Below are positions 34,331 to 47,839 of a stretch of DNA of 64,000 nt, piece by piece (the first letter of the stretch is position 1; every line of letters begins with the position of its first letter). A program made the translations under genes and the position numbers. The stretch comes from Tricholoma matsutake. Its lineage: Eukaryota; Basidiomycota; Agaricomycetes; Agaricales; Tricholomataceae. A model generated the notes under the pieces. That model worked only from the letters and a program-made list of their open reading frames with translations. It was not told the origin of the DNA and searched no databases. The stretch is taken from positions 2,542,001 to 2,606,000 of the forward strand of contig AP026547.1 of NCBI GenBank assembly GCA_026075535.2, read 5' to 3'.

Positions 34331-36306
34331 TCTTAAATTGACAAGTTAGTATCCACGTCACAAGACTGGATGATGTGCACATGGTTAACTCCAAGCGACC
34401 GTATGCAGCCCCACGTATGGACCTGAGACAGGGTGGCTCAGTAAGAATATAACCGGCGGTGTCAAATCAGGTTTACAACCTTCCGCATTAACCCAATGCG
34501 ACAATTACAATGGCAGCCGCGCAATTTCCGTGGGTATCGGAAACCTGACTTTCGCCGCCTTTCATCTGTCGTCTCAGCAACTGTTTTGAGGTGCACGGGT
34601 GCACGGGAAAGAAAGAGTTTGATAAACAAACACGCAAAGTCGGCGTCTTTTGTCGCTGCCTACTTGGGATCGGTCTGACTCAGGACTATGATGGATCCTG
34701 TCAAGTTTCGAGAGAGGGAATCTTGATATTTGTAGAAGAAGCAATGATTGGCCGATAAGCACTTAAAGAATAACGTTCTGACGAAAACTTGTCATAGCCA
34801 GCGATAACTGACTTGAGACACATGCAACCTGAGCGCAGCAATTGTAATGGCATGCATATGAATGTCAGTAAGTACTTGTGTGCGTCCGGGGACAGAAAAG
34901 TTGTTTACATACAGTTGTGAACACTGACAAATCATCAAATTACACGGCTGCCTTCGTCATTCGACCAACATTCCTTGGACCTCTGACATCCTGTCAGAAG
35001 CGTTACTCCAGTATTAAGGAATCATCAGAAGCCGCTGATATCAACGCTCTACCGCCTTTAGTACTACTGACCCAAGTACCGAGAATCCGGAAGAATGTGG
35101 AAATACCAATCTGAACAGATCAATAGGATAACACTTCCTCCCCACAACGAACTACCGAGGAAATGGACACGAAGGCATCCGTGAGATAGACAGCGGGTTT
35201 CGCACATTGTAAACATTTCCCCTCCTAGCTGGTCATGTTGAATCTCTTTAAGCTCGCATTGTGGATGTCGCCAATTGCATGAGTAGGCAGGCTTTCGGTC
35301 AGTTGTACAGGAAAGCAAGGAAACAGATAAGGACGAACTTTTCCCCGGCGGTTATTGGTTCCGATTGCCATCCATAAACATGCGTGCCAAAGATTGACTT
35401 CGTTTGCAGAGCTGCTTTGTACAACAAATTTGATACCACACATCCGATTTTGCAGAGGGTTCACTCACATTTGTATTTGTTCACTGGCAGTTGTTGAATT
35501 GGCTGAGTGCTGAATAGACCAAGGTATAACCGCACAAGCACCGCAAGTCCCAGAAATGAATTGACATTGGTTCCGCAAGTCACACTGTCACACAGAAATC
35601 ACAGTGACTTCAATTTGAAATTTCCACTTATAATCAAGGGTCGGCACCCGAATCCCGCACATCAGGAGGACCCGCTAAAAAATTTTTGACATCGAAGTTT
35701 TGAAAGGTCAGGTCATGTTTAGGCGGCTCCAAAACATGTTCTGTCTCTTGGTTTCCCCACCCAATGCAGCAGATTCGGCCTCCAGCCCACACTCAGTGTT
35801 GTTCCTGACCTTCCCTAGTATATTATAATAATGCATTGGCATCATTGTACTGGAAATACCACCAAACCTTGTCAATTCTTTCAAAGTATTTAAATTGTTG
35901 GAATTTGGGTTTGCAAGTTGTGTGATGCTGCCCCCTGTTATTTGTTTTCTACATTTAGTTTTCTTAGGTTTCTCATTATGGTTTGCAGTTGCGGTAGTCT
36001 GACACACAATCTGTTTGCCTCGTGAGCTCTTACCAAATACATAATAGGTGCACTGGTGTACTACTAGTAAATCAAGTGTAAATACCTGGCTGATAAGAGA
36101 GGAAGAATGGGAAAATTACAGAAGAGCCTTCAGTGCACACACAAGGTAGCAGACACTGAAGGTGTATAGGAGGTGTGATGACTGAGGGAGTTGATCACAC
36201 AGGTCACGAAACACCTTGTCCACTCATTGACTCGAGTTTGACATGCATGTGACAGGCTGGTTGATGATTTTGATCCGAGGAGTTACCCAAAATAGGCTGA
36301 CACATG
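34331..36306. other. Intergenic, no gene recognised
   Basis: Only short open frames (for example 34878-35114 plus) without family resemblance. No repeat structure that I could define. Confidence 0.4.
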
Positions 36307-36701
36307 TGTAGGAATTACTATATGAAAAGTAAGTTAACTCAGTGTTTGCATGCGCAAGCGAGAGCCAAATGACTAGTTTATTCACCTATACGAAAAGTAA
36401 AAAAAATAGGTGAAATCATAAGTAATGACAGTAGTAAGTAAGTAAGGGATATTTACCTCAGTGTTTGTGCATGCAAGCGAGAGCCAAATGACTGAGGTGG
36501 TGGCAGGAAATTGTACAAGATTTATACTACGAGGTCTACATGTCAAGGTACCACTAATAAGCAAAAAGATATATGAACAAAACACAAAGGAGTGATGCCA
36601 ATATAATAGACAAGAGAGGCAAATGAGGTATCATGATCATGCTTACACAGTCCAGAGAATTGATGCTAATGCAGGTCGTGAGACGGCTTGTTAATCCAAC
36701 A
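36307..36701 (-). repeat. 3' LTR of copia element 1
   Basis: 395 bp, TGTAGG...CCAACA on the plus strand. It contains two diverged copies of a ~35-bp word (ctcagtgtttg...gagagccaaatgact) about 130 bp apart. Confidence 0.88.
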
Positions 36702-36708
36702 CTCCCCC

Positions 36709-39700
36709 TCAAGCTGTTGAGAGACCAAGTTGAGAGCCAAAATGTTTGACTTTTGCTGAGGGAAGTGCTTTGGTGAGAGTGTCTGCAATCATATTGTCTG
36801 TAGGACAATAGACAAGATGGAGTGAACCTTGTTTGACAATCCAGCGGATAAAGTGGAAGCAGATGTCGATATGCTTGGTGCGAGCATGGTACTGGTGATC
36901 TTGCATGAGAGCAATCGCAGATTGGTTGTCAGAAAAGAGTGTTGTGGGGCTGAGCTCAAGTGAGAAAAGTTGAGTGATGAGGGAATGCAGCCACAGAGCT
37001 TCCTTGGTGGCATGGGTGGCAGCAACATACTTGCTCTCAGTGGTAGAGAGGGAAATGATCTCTTGACACTTAACACTCCACAAAACAGCGCCACCGTGAA
37101 GAAGAAATGCATACCCGGAGATAGCATGGCAATCTTTGGCCATATTCCCATCAGCATCAGCAAAACCAGTTAGCTCCCCTTTGGTTCCACCATACAACAA
37201 CCACAACTTGTTCATTCCTTTCAAGTAGCGGAAGATCCATTTTACTGCTTCCCAGTGTGCCCAGCCAGGTTTTGTCAAGAAGCGTGAGACAGTTTGCACA
37301 GCAAAGGAGATATCCAGACAGGTGCCAAGCAATGCATACATCAAAGAACCAACAGCGTTGTGGTAGGGAATGTCACACATTTGAGCAAATTCAGCAGTAG
37401 TGGAAGGTGACTGAGATGTTGAGAGACAGAGGTGAGTTTCCATTGGGGTGGAGACAGGTTTCAAATCCTGAAGATTGTAACGACAAATTATAGAGTCGAT
37501 ATAGGAGCATTTGGAAATGTGGATGGATCGATGTTTATGGTCACGACATATTTCAAGGCCAAGAAGCCAGTGGAGTTCTCTGAGGTCAGTGATTTTGACA
37601 CATTCAGAGATTTTTTGTTTGAAGTCAGAGATTAGGGTGATTGAGGAGGCAGCGATGGTGCAGTCATCAATGTGAACAAGCACAATGGTGAGACTCTTCC
37701 CATCACAATGAAAGAAGACAGCTTGGTTGACATCACACTGAGAGAATCCAAGATGCCCGAGCATAATCTCAACGAGTTTGTGATACCAATGGCATGCCAA
37801 CTGTTTTAGGCCAGAGAGAGTTTTGACGAGATGCCAAACTTGGCCTGAGGAGTTGGGAGCATGGAAGCTTGTGGGTTGCTTCATGTAGATGCATTCATGA
37901 GAGGTGAGTTCAGCATTTAAATAGGCTCCCTTGATGTTGATCTGATGGAGCTCAAGATCCAAGTGGGCAGCCATAGCAAGGACTGTATGAATCAACGTGA
38001 GTTTGGCAACAGGAGCAAAGGTGTCAAAGTAGTCGATGCTGTGTACTTGGGAGAAGCCTTGAGCAATGAGATGAGCCTTATAATGGATGACATTTCCTGC
38101 AGCATCCTTCTTCACATGGAAAACCCATTTTGAGCCAACAATGTTCGCGTCTGCAGGTGGATTTGCAAGCTCGTATGTCCCAGTCTCCTTCAAGAGTGCC
38201 AACTCTTCCTGAATTGCTTTCTCCCACAGTGGCCAATCAGGACGACCTTTTGCTTCAGCCAAAGTCCTTGGCTCCAGTGCTTCTGCCTTGCTGATCTCGG
38301 CTGCCATTGCATACTCCTTGACAAAATCTGCTGCCATCATCCAGTCCACTGTTCCCTCCCCCTCAAACTCAGTAGTCTCATTGACAGTTGGCAACTGTAT
38401 GCCTGAGGCAACTTGAGGGTCAGATGGGCATGCAGAGGTGACTCCACAGCTGGCAAGAATGTCTTGGATGCATTGACTAGGTTTCTGAATACATCTCGAT
38501 GATGTTGCTTCATCTTCAACAGGATCTTTGGACTGGAGTGGTGCAGGAGGTGGTGCAGGAGGTGCAGAAGTAGAAGGTGCTGGTGTAGGCAGAGGTACTG
38601 AGGTAGAATCTGAGGTGAGTGGGTCAGAAGATGGGTCGACGAAATCCCAATCCTCCCCCTTGAGCTGTTCTGCTGACATGTGAGTTTTGTCAAAGTGTAT
38701 GTTGCATTCAGTTGTCATGGTTCGCTTATCTGGCCAGTAGACTCTACAGCCACTACTCCTCTCATCAATACCAAGGCAACGACCCTCCCTGACATGCCCA
38801 CCCAACTTTGTTCCACCCAACTTTGTTCCACCCTCAATTCTCACCCAAACTTTCTTGCCCCACTTGTGGACATTGCTAAGGTCCGGTTTCTTCCCAAATG
38901 CAGCCTCATACGGTGTCATACCAGCAACAGCCTTTGTTGATCAACCAGACAATGTGTTGGGCTGCCTCTCCCCACAATGTCTTTGGAAGGCCACTAGAGT
39001 GTAACAATGCTCAGATGCACTTGATAATGGTGTGGTTCTGCCATTCCACAACTCCATTCTCCTGTGGTGTGTCATGCACCATGAGCTTCTGATCAGTACC
39101 TTTCAACTTCAGGTACAGAACAAACTGCTTCCCCATGTATTTGCCACCATGGTCTGAGTGCAGGATCTTTATAGGTTTCTTCATCTGAGTGTTGCACCAG
39201 GCTTCAAACTCCTTGTAGGCATTAGGTGCATCAGATTTGGCAGCAAGGAGGTGAAGGTGAGTGAGACGAGTGTTATCATGGACAAATGTGACATAGTAAC
39301 ACTTTCCACCCTTTGTAGCAATCAGCGCTGCTCCCCATAAGTCTGAGTGGATCTCGTCACCAAACTCTGCTGCCCTTTCCTCTCTCTGAGCCTTCACAAC
39401 TGGCTTCCTGGTAGCCTTTGCATACATGCAAGATTCACAGAAGAAATCATCTCCTGATGCAGTGCTTTCAAGATGGAGACCTGTGACAAACCGATTTGTC
39501 GCAAGCTTCTTAGCTACATCAACTGAAATATGACCAAGACAATGATGCAATTGATCCAACATGAGTACCTCCTCTGCTGCGCTGGCAGATTCTGGCTCAT
39601 GATCAACACAATACAGTCCTTGACAATTTTTTGGGACTTCTCCAACTCGCTTCCCATCCAGCCCAGTGATGGTACACTTCCCACCTGAGAAGGTTGCTGA

Positions 39701-41140
39701 GAACCCTTTCTCATCCAAATGGCTGATGGAGACTAGAGTGTATCCCACCTCAGGGGAGTACAACACCTCTGTGAGTTGTAACTTCGAGCTGTCAGCACCA
39801 TTGGGTATGTCAATGACAAGCTCGCCCATTCCAGCTGTTGAAAATCTTTGTTTGTTTGCAGCTTGGAAGGTTTTCGGGGAGATTTCAGTGAAGTTCTCGA
39901 GGTCATGACTGAAAGTAGAGAGGTGTCTTGTGGTCCCAGAGTCATACACTTCAGCATGAGGTGAGTTTGTGGTGTTGTCATCAGCACCAACATGTGCCAC
40001 AACATCCTCAGTATCTTCTGAGTCCAGGTCAACACTGACAAATGAGCTTCTCTCATTCTCATCAGCCCCAGATAGCTCCTTAGGTTCCCAACTGCCGATC
40101 TCATCTGTGTCACCCTCATCTACCTCTGAAAACCAGTCGGTGTCACCATCAACATCATCCCCAGCATCTGATTCATCTGATGAATCAGATAGAGCCACCC
40201 AATCAGGCATTGAGTCATCATCCAAGTCAGAATTGTAATCTGCCTCAATGTAAAATGCCCCTCCAGCTTCCGAATCTGAGTCAGACTCTACTGCAGCATT
40301 AGCCAAGCCTTTCTTTGAGTCACTCTTCTTGTCACTGGCTTTGGGTGGTTTTGTGCACTTGTCTTTGTAGTGACCCTTTTCACCACAGTTCCAACACTCT
40401 CCACGAGGCTTCCGCTTGTCCCTTCCAGACATTACAGCTAGTGCTTCATCTTGCCCATTAGTCTTTGATCCCTTGCCATGATTCGAGCAATGTGTGGTGT
40501 GGCGCTCATATTCTTTGGAGATAATGGAGATAAGGATGTCAGGCTTGACTTCCTTTGTGGGATCATTGACATGAGCAGTGGCTATGAGGCTAGAGGCAAA
40601 GTTGGCAAGGGCAGGGGGTAGACAGCTGATTATGGTGGATCTGTAGTCTTTCTCCGCAATGTCAACACCAACTGTGGCAAGCTTCTCATGCTCAACACGA
40701 AGCTGATCAAGAAACTCATGGATGTTACCCTTTTCCAGACACTTCAATTATAAAAACTGGGAGTGAAGCTCAGTCTGAGCAAATGTCCCTTTCTCTGAGT
40801 ATTCTGCAATGATGGTGGCCCATCAATCCTTCACAAGCTTATGGCTGTGTATCAAGATCAATGCTGAGTTGGGGATCTTCTGCATAAGAACTGCATAAGA
40901 AGCAACTTCACAGTACTGCTTGTTCTTGTTCCAGGTGGCAACAGCCTCAGCTTGGAGTTGCATAGCAGGGGAACTGGTAATGGGGCAGACTGATGTGCCA
41001 TCAAAGTGGCTCCAGAAACCTTTCGCATCAAGAGCATCTTGGAAATGGAGCTTGAAGATGGTCCAGTTCAGACCAGATGCTTTGAGCTTGGGAACAGATG
41101 AAGGGAGGAGGTCGGTAGTGGTCAGAGTGGTGCTAGACAT
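36709..41140 (-). pseudogene. Copia element 1 gag-pol (broken)
   Basis: Gag starts at 41140 (MSSTTLTTTDLLPSSVPKL). A CCHC knuckle, CWNCGEKGHYKDKC, lies near 40375-40415. Protease DSGTT lies near 39940. Integrase motifs are HSDLWG near 39345, DHGGK near 39150 and ENGVVE near 39050. RT has YVDD changed to HIDD near 37660. RNase H FADADGN lies near 37150, followed by STTESKYVAA and DNQSAIAL, and the stop is at 36709. Damage: TGA at 40823 and 39011 at arginine-like sites, a TAA near 40748, and a one-base frame change near 38930. Most domains remain recognisable over full length. Confidence 0.88.
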
Positions 41141-41155
41141 TTTGGCAGGGAACCA

Positions 41156-41167
41156 GGGCCCATAACC
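41156..41167 (-). other. Primer binding site of copia element 1
   Basis: Minus strand ggttatgggccc, directly after the LTR, identical to the site of copia element 2. Confidence 0.75.
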
Positions 41168-42765
41168 TGTAGGAATTACTATACAAAAAGTAAGTTAACT
41201 CAGTGTTTGCGCACACAATGATAGGTTGTCTCCTCAGCTCAAAGGCCGATTCAATATTACAACCACATTCTAATCACATTGGCTAACTCCTACGATGTCC
41301 CAGAAGCAGCACGACCACTCTTGACCAAATCTATTGATTGCAATATCATATTGACTGTGTCGAAACATCACCAGCGACATCGATTGTACTTAGAAACTAT
41401 GTTGCACAACTCTAGGACTACCTCAAAGCACCCTAAGAACCCTCTGAATGAACATCGAGTATCCCCGATCAACTTTGAACAACTGCGACCACAATCGAAC
41501 ATTGTCGACCATTGTCGACTATTGTCAAGCATTATCGATCGACATCGAGAAACTACAAGCGACATCAGGTGCCACATTCATTATCTAAATGGTGGAATAC
41601 CATGTGCCAGGGAGTATTCCAACTCATGCTCAAACCTGCTGATAGTAGGTCAGCCTCATTCCAAGTCCCTATTGCGTACAGAAGCCGCTGGACAGATTAT
41701 TGTGACACTTAGCACAGTTTATACACAAAGGACAGTCTCCTTTTAGTTCTTTCCCTTTATTACTCCTTTGTCATATGATATATCTCTTTCTTGTTTGGAT
41801 TCCAGTCTCATTTTGGCCTCGTGTCTCAACTCATATCTTTTGCCTCATGTTCTTACACATGTATTTTAGGAAGTTTCTCTTAAAACATATAAAACTCTGT
41901 AGTATCTACTTGGGAATACAAGAAATTGTCTTCACATATTGCCTCGTATAAAGTTCTAAGAATCAGATCTATCCTCTAAAAAGTCTAAAAACTTCTACAA
42001 GTTTTCTCGATCAATGAGAAACCTCTATGACCATCATCGTCCTCGATCAACCTGCGATCAAATCATCGCTAGCACTAGTAACTACTCTGACACTTCCTAG
42101 CCATCAGCTATAACCTTCACATACTATCGATCCACCAAAAGGCCCTTAGAATTCACACATTGACCCTCAACAATAAACATTGTTCGCCATCAATCTCATC
42201 GATCCTCTTTGATATCGATCAATACTGCATTGGACTGTGCCAAACACCTTCCTCCCTCATAGAACTACATTTACGACTAGTATCAACTAGTTGTCTTCCC
42301 TTTGGTCAGACTACAAACATTCAGAACATCTCCCACCCTTCCTCTGACTTGTGCAAATATCATTGGTTGCCTCATCAGCAGTTTTGGTGGTTTTCCCAGG
42401 TTGAGTATCATCAGTGAGTGAGAGCCAAATGACTAGTTTATTCACCTATACAAAAAGTAAGTTAACTAGGTGAAATCATAAGTAAGTAACGACAGTAGTA
42501 AGTAAGTAAGGGATATTTACCTCAGTGTTTGCGCATGCGAGCAAGAGCCAAACAACTGAGGTGGTGGCAGGAAATTGTACAAGATTTATACTACAAGGTC
42601 TACATGTCAAGGTACCACTAATAAGCAAAAAGATATATGAACAAAACACAAAGGAGTGATGCCAATATAATAGACAAGAGAGGCAAATGAGGTATCATGA
42701 TCATGCTTACACAGTCCAGGGAATTGATGCTAACACAGGTCACAAGATGGCTTGTTAATCCAATA
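41168..42765 (-). repeat. 5' LTR of copia element 1, interrupted
   Basis: Matches 36307-36701 in two pieces, 41168-41218 and 42418-42765. Its outer end reads CCAATA, a C-to-T change in the terminal CA. Confidence 0.85.
41219..42413 (+). repeat. Solo LTR of family S, 1195 bp, inside LTR of copia element 1
   Basis: Starts TGATAGG and ends ATCATCA. By eye it is homologous along its length to 60199-61346 (shared ggacagtct, cttttgcctc, ttcctctgacttgtg). The flanks acaa (41215-41218) and gtga (42414-42417) align to one gcga tetranucleotide of the host LTR if CpG deamination occurred on opposite strands, suggesting a 4-bp TSD. No coding sequence. Confidence 0.7.
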
Positions 42766-42770
42766 ACATG

Positions 42771-43820
42771 ATAGGAAACTACCATATATAGAAGGACGGG
42801 GAGGGGGGTCCTGGATGGCCACTTAAAAAAAAAAATTATGAGTGGATGTCTAAAGTTCGCAGCCTGTCACCCCCTTGCTTATAATATAGTCTACACTTCC
42901 TGCCGCAGTCCCGTTCAGGAACAAGTGGCTCTCGTATTACACACATCCATGCATGAGCATGTAATTCCTGGCAGCAGCTTATAGTAGTCCATACATTGGG
43001 ATGGACAGGTTTTCAAGTCAACTGAAAATTTTGCTGAAAACAATAGTTTCAGTCCACCTGAGCTTCCTGCTCGATATGGATAGTTGAATAAAATAATAAA
43101 AACTCTGGATACTGAATTAGGAAGTGTAACTCAGTGTATAGACACACTCAGGCATTAAAACCATTGTATTCAATTTGATTCAACCCTTGATAACATGCCT
43201 CCAACAGCTTAGTGCCCAGTGGTACTTAAGATATTTGATGCATGTTCAACTCCCTATCAACATTTTCTGTGTGCTGCATGCACTCTGGTTTACAGAATTG
43301 TCCACATCACAATCATTCTTAACAAATTTCTCTGTGTGCTGAGTGCACTCTGGTTTACAGAATTGTCCACATTATAGGGTTGCCAAAGTTCAGTTCCGAA
43401 CTGATGCAAAGAACCAGAACCAGTAGAACCAAACTGACAGTTCTGTTAAGTTCAGGTTCGGTCCAGCCACTGGACATAATGGTTCTGGTTCTCAGTTTGG
43501 GACATGGGCATGGCAAGAGAACTGAGGTTTGGACCAGTTTGAACCAAACTTTTTGAGGGGTTAAGGGGGCACTGAAACAGGCAATAATTACATCTTGTGC
43601 ATGCAAGAACTCAAGGGTGCAATGGAGCTTGAGGGGATCAGTCCTCCAAGTGACCAAGGGCAAAAAAAAACCCTCTGTCTAGGTTAAATTTTTTTCGGAG
43701 TGGATTATTCATCCACTTTGTTTAATTTCATTATCAGTTTCATATGTTTAGTAGTGAATTTTCATTCAGCTACAGGCAGATGTTGGTCTCACAGGTTTTG
43801 TACAACTCAATATATTGCAT
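42771..43820. other. Intergenic with short direct repeat
   Basis: A ~35-bp word (gcactctggtttacagaattgtccaca) occurs at about 43276-43303 and 43346-43371. A tagggttgcc segment at 43375 has a hAT-like TAGGG start, but no partner end was found. No gene. Confidence 0.4.
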
Positions 43821-44650
43821 CTAAACTAACTATGTATATTTTAAACAAAAAATAGGAAATGAAGATAAGAAAAATTACCTGGGCCCAAACGACTCTAGTC
43901 GTCATTTGGGCCCACAAACAGTTGCTTGGGAGTGGGCAGTGTGTTGTTCCTGTTGTTGTTGTCGTCTTCATTGTCATGGCTGTGGTCTCGTCATCTGCGT
44001 TCCCCATTGTTTGCTCCTTGTCCCAGTCATCCCCTTCGTCCCTGGCCAGTCCTGGTGCCCATCGTTCCTGTTGTCCCTGCTGTTGTCGTCCTCGTCATCC
44101 TCACTGTCCCCATTGCCCTGGTCCTGGTCCTCCTCAGTGTTGTCATCCTCATGCCTGTTGTCCCTGGTCCTGGCGTCATCTCATCTTCCGGTCATTGTCC
44201 CCATTGTCCCGTTCTTGGCAGTGGTTGTCCTCATGGTCCTTGTGGTCCACTGTGGCTGTTGTCACAGTTTCGCCTTCCTCGTGGTTGTGGGTGCTTTCTC
44301 ATCATCCCTGTTGTCAGTGCTGTGCAGTTTGTGTTGGCATTGTCATTCTCGTCATCCTGGTCCTGTCCGCTGTTGGTGTTGGGGCATTTGTCATCAGTGT
44401 CGCCTGGCCCTGTTTCCTTCGTTCCATTGCCGTTGTTGTCCTGAGTGGGTTGGGTCATTGGTGGTGCATCTCATTATGCCATCCCGCTGTTGTGGCAGTG
44501 GTGTTGCCTGTTTCAAGAGATGGCAGGGTGGTTAGTGGCAGATGGCAGTGTTGGGGGCATTTCATGTGCTTACCTTGTAGGTACCCAGCTACCTGGGCCT
44601 CCTGGTACCTCCCTGGGGTCTCTTGACCTCAACCAACCCCCCTCACATCC
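43821..44650 (-). repeat. Gene-like low-complexity unit with hairpin and intron-like spacer
   Basis: The hairpin 43880-43914 (tgggcccaaac..gtttgggccca type) is followed, on the minus strand, by a 58-nt GT..AG segment (43821-43878). The 650 bp upstream on that strand translate to an Asp/Asn/Gly/Thr-rich run with no domain. Same arrangement as at 9668-10070 and 59066-59316. The long plus-strand open frame here is hydrophobic low complexity and is not taken as a gene. Confidence 0.4.
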
Positions 44651-45136
44651 CATTTGGATGGGGAGGAGGGTGTAGGCATGCATCGTGCATTGTCATTGTA
44701 AAAGTAGTAGATAACCTAAAAATAACAGAAAAAAACTTGTTAGAACTTCAAAAACTACAAAAACAACAATAAAAATACTTAGTTTGCATGTCGACGGCTG
44801 TCGACATCCAAATCCACATGTGACATGGCACTCTTGTGGCCATGTGGTTCGTTGTTGGTGTTTGTGGCTGTTGATGGTGGTGGGAGGTGGTTGGTGGTGG
44901 TGGGAGGCAGCAGGCTTGACCATCGATGGTGGTGTAGGAGTGGAAGTGAGAGAGCGTGCAAACATGTCAGACCTTGGTTGATATTGCATGTGAAGTTGAA
45001 GTCTCGGGTGTGCTGGGTATAGATATGACATGTGACTTTCTGCATGAGGGCAGGTTGAAATGACTTACCTTGCACAATGCATAGATGATGAAATTCAGCC
45101 TGCTGTGGTATAAAATAATGACTGAGCAAAAAAAAC

Positions 45137-45400
45137 ATTCCATCTATTTGATGTTTGAGTATTAAAAGCACCCCTATAATTCATTCATTTTCAAGAAGAA
45201 ATTTCATCCTACTCACTTATGAAAAAGTTGTAATAAAATATGTCTGACTTCCATCCATTTGAGGTTTGAAATCTACAGTATTAAAACCACCCCTATAATT
45301 CATTCATTTACAAGAAGAAATTTCATCCTATTCACTTATGAAAAAGTTGTAATAAAATATGTCTGAATTCCATCCATTTGAGGTTTGAAATCTACAGTAT
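45137..45400. repeat. Tandem repeat, period about 119 bp, ~2.2 copies
   Basis: ccatccatttgaggtttga / cacccctataattcattcatt / gaaaaagttgtaataaaata recur in order with a spacing of about 119-120 bp. AT-rich, non-coding. Confidence 0.75.
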
Positions 45401-47549
45401 GGAAATTCATCCCAAGTTCATCCATTATATATCCATCCATTTACATTAGATATTTCCCATTTTCTTACTTGAATGGCTGAAATCCATACCCTACCAGTCT
45501 CACAGTGGCCTTTTAACTGTCAAATAGGTTGTGTAGACCATGCCTACAAAAGAAATAAGTCATACTATTGAGTTTTGCATAGATTGGTATCTTTGATGAG
45601 ATTATTTGGCCATGTTTATCTCCTCATACCTATTATAAAACATGCTTGCAAGATGGCTCTGGCGAGTAAGGTATAAAAATATACATTCAAAATAGCACTA
45701 GGGCCTTTTTTATAATGTTTTCAGAAGGTTTAAAGCTATGTAGCAGCCCTGAAATTTAGGCAACTTAAGGCATGGCTCGAGCAGCTCTGGGTGGCTCTGA
45801 GCTGGGAGTTGATTTATTGGTGCAGCTCGCCCAAAATAGTGGCTCGGCTCTGAGCTGTGCCATTGGCAACATTAGCCATACCCTCCACAATGGTAAGGGT
45901 ATGTGGAGGGTAAAAATTTTGTACCCTGACCCCTACCCTTACATACCCTTGGCCCATACCCCTGGGGGTATGAATACCCTTGACAATCACTATGTGGGCA
46001 TGATCCTAGTTATGCAAGACAACAAAGCCTGTTACATGTTAATTCTCACAGAATAGGCTGAGTAGTCACAACTGAAATTTGACATTCAGTCAAGGAGTAC
46101 CCAGGATGTTGATCCATCATATGCAGGGGGGGTCCTACTGGAGGCTTAAATTTTTTTTCTAATCATGGCTCATAACTGTGTTTGGATGTGCCAGGAATCA
46201 GGATTCAAAGTAGGTGAATGTAAACTCAAAATATAACACTTCTTTTGCCTTTTTCATTGTGTACTAGCATCACACAATGGACACTCTGGCTTTATGAGGA
46301 TGACAGCATGGCACTCAACAACAATCAACTGCAATATCAAAGCCTCTGTTGCTGCCAAGCACAATGGGAAGACCCCATCACCACTGACAACAATACCTCC
46401 ATCATCAATTGCAACACTAACTGAGTTTCAAATCTAGTGGAGTTTGAACACTCTTCCGAGCCTTTGATGACATGTTGATGCCAAACCTTGCCCATGTGGG
46501 CCATGCCCATCTTTTTATTTTCATCCATTGTGTTAATTAACTGTCAGTTTTTCCTCCCATTGATCTTTTCCCTTTTTCTTTCCAATACCAACAACCACAA
46601 CACCAACCATGACAATGATGACATCACCAACCATAATACCAAAGCCTCACTGCCACCAAGCACAACATGGAAGCTCCAATACCATTGACACCTCCACCAT
46701 CAAAGCCTCTCAACACCAACACCACAATGACAACATTACTGGGTGCAACACTGAAGCCGCTCCCATCACAAACCATGATGCCAAAGCCTTCCAACACCCT
46801 TGACCATGACCTTGAATTTAGATGAACACACACAATGTACATGGTAGTTTAAATTAGTTAGAGCAATGTATGCAACAAGGAGCAGCTGCAGAGTCACTGG
46901 GCTGAAGCTGAGCAAGAATCTTTGAAAAAGATTATGTAACTACTTCCAAATATAGTAGTAATATCCCACAAGGGGCCCCAACACCTCTTTAAAAAAATTA
47001 CCCACCCTGTGCCATCACTAACATCCTGGGTACCCCTTGCATTCAGTACTTTTCAGTAAAACACCAAAGCCTATCTTGTAATGAATGCAGGTCAGGCACT
47101 GGGACTACTCCATTACATGGCTGTTTTGATGAACAACAGAATACATCAACTTCTAGGCAACCCCTAGGAGTATATTTGTAGTTGGATGATAAACATTGGA
47201 ACTGCAAAAATCAAGGCAGAAAGATAACTATAGTTCATGGACATTTTGATCACAATGATATTGAACATGTCATCAGGAACTACTACTCCTCTCAGGTGGT
47301 CCACCCTCAGGCTGGGGACAATTATCATCAGTGAAACACTGAACTAAGATCCATCAAAATGCAACACTCACTCTTAAGTAATTCCCTAGAATCACTATTT
47401 CAACTGAATTTTCTATGCTATGAATACCTCTTCTCAGGACTTGAAGGAGCACAGTTGTCATTCAAATACTTCAAGCTTGTTGCCATGAAACTCAATCATG
47501 TCTCATTGTGTAACAGAACACAGAAATGACATTGATTAGCACCAGAATT
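45401..47549. other. Intergenic with simple repeats
   Basis: Includes (t)acccttacc-type words near 45890-45985 like those inside the hAT MITEs, and ccaaagcctc-rich low complexity near 46340-46800. No gene supported. Confidence 0.4.
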
Positions 47550-47839
47550 TGTAGAAATCCAAACTAGAATATACATGAGTATTCTATAAATAGTATAGTA
47601 AGTAACCATAACAAACTAGCAAAGCAGTATCAACTCACCTCAGTCTGTGTATAATGTACTGAGGTGCATGGGTCTATCTAACTCTAGTATATATACTGTA
47701 AACAAGATAATGAGATGGGGTGACAGGGATATAAGAAAGGGATATGAGACAAGGGGAGGGTACAATCACAAAGTGTACTGATAAATAGTATGTCACATCA
47801 AAACATTGAAAAGATGTATTCACGGTGTAAATTTAAACA
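47550..47839 (-). repeat. 3' LTR of copia element 3
   Basis: 290 bp. Similar to 56116-56452 but lacks a ~60-bp segment that the other copy and relic A contain. Confidence 0.75.

Larger units (their letters stand above)
36307..42765 (-). mobile_element. Ty1/copia element 1 (minus strand), full-length but decayed
   Basis: Delimited by LTRs of 395 bp (36307-36701) and about 399 bp (41168-42765 after removing a nested solo LTR) and by the TSD acatg (36302-36306, 42766-42770). It has a primer site at 41156-41167 and a polypurine tract (minus cttgagggggag, 36702-36713). The LTRs differ at many positions, so it is clearly older than copia element 2. Confidence 0.92.

Noticed and set aside
43375..43400. 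Left end of another hAT element (tagggttgcc)
   Set aside because: No matching right terminus or 8-bp duplication was found.
43859..44626. 255-codon open frame rich in Ser/Pro/Cys/Val
   Set aside because: Low-complexity translation of gtcctggtcc-type repeats with no domain. Two further frames are open over the same repeats, so openness is not evidence of coding.
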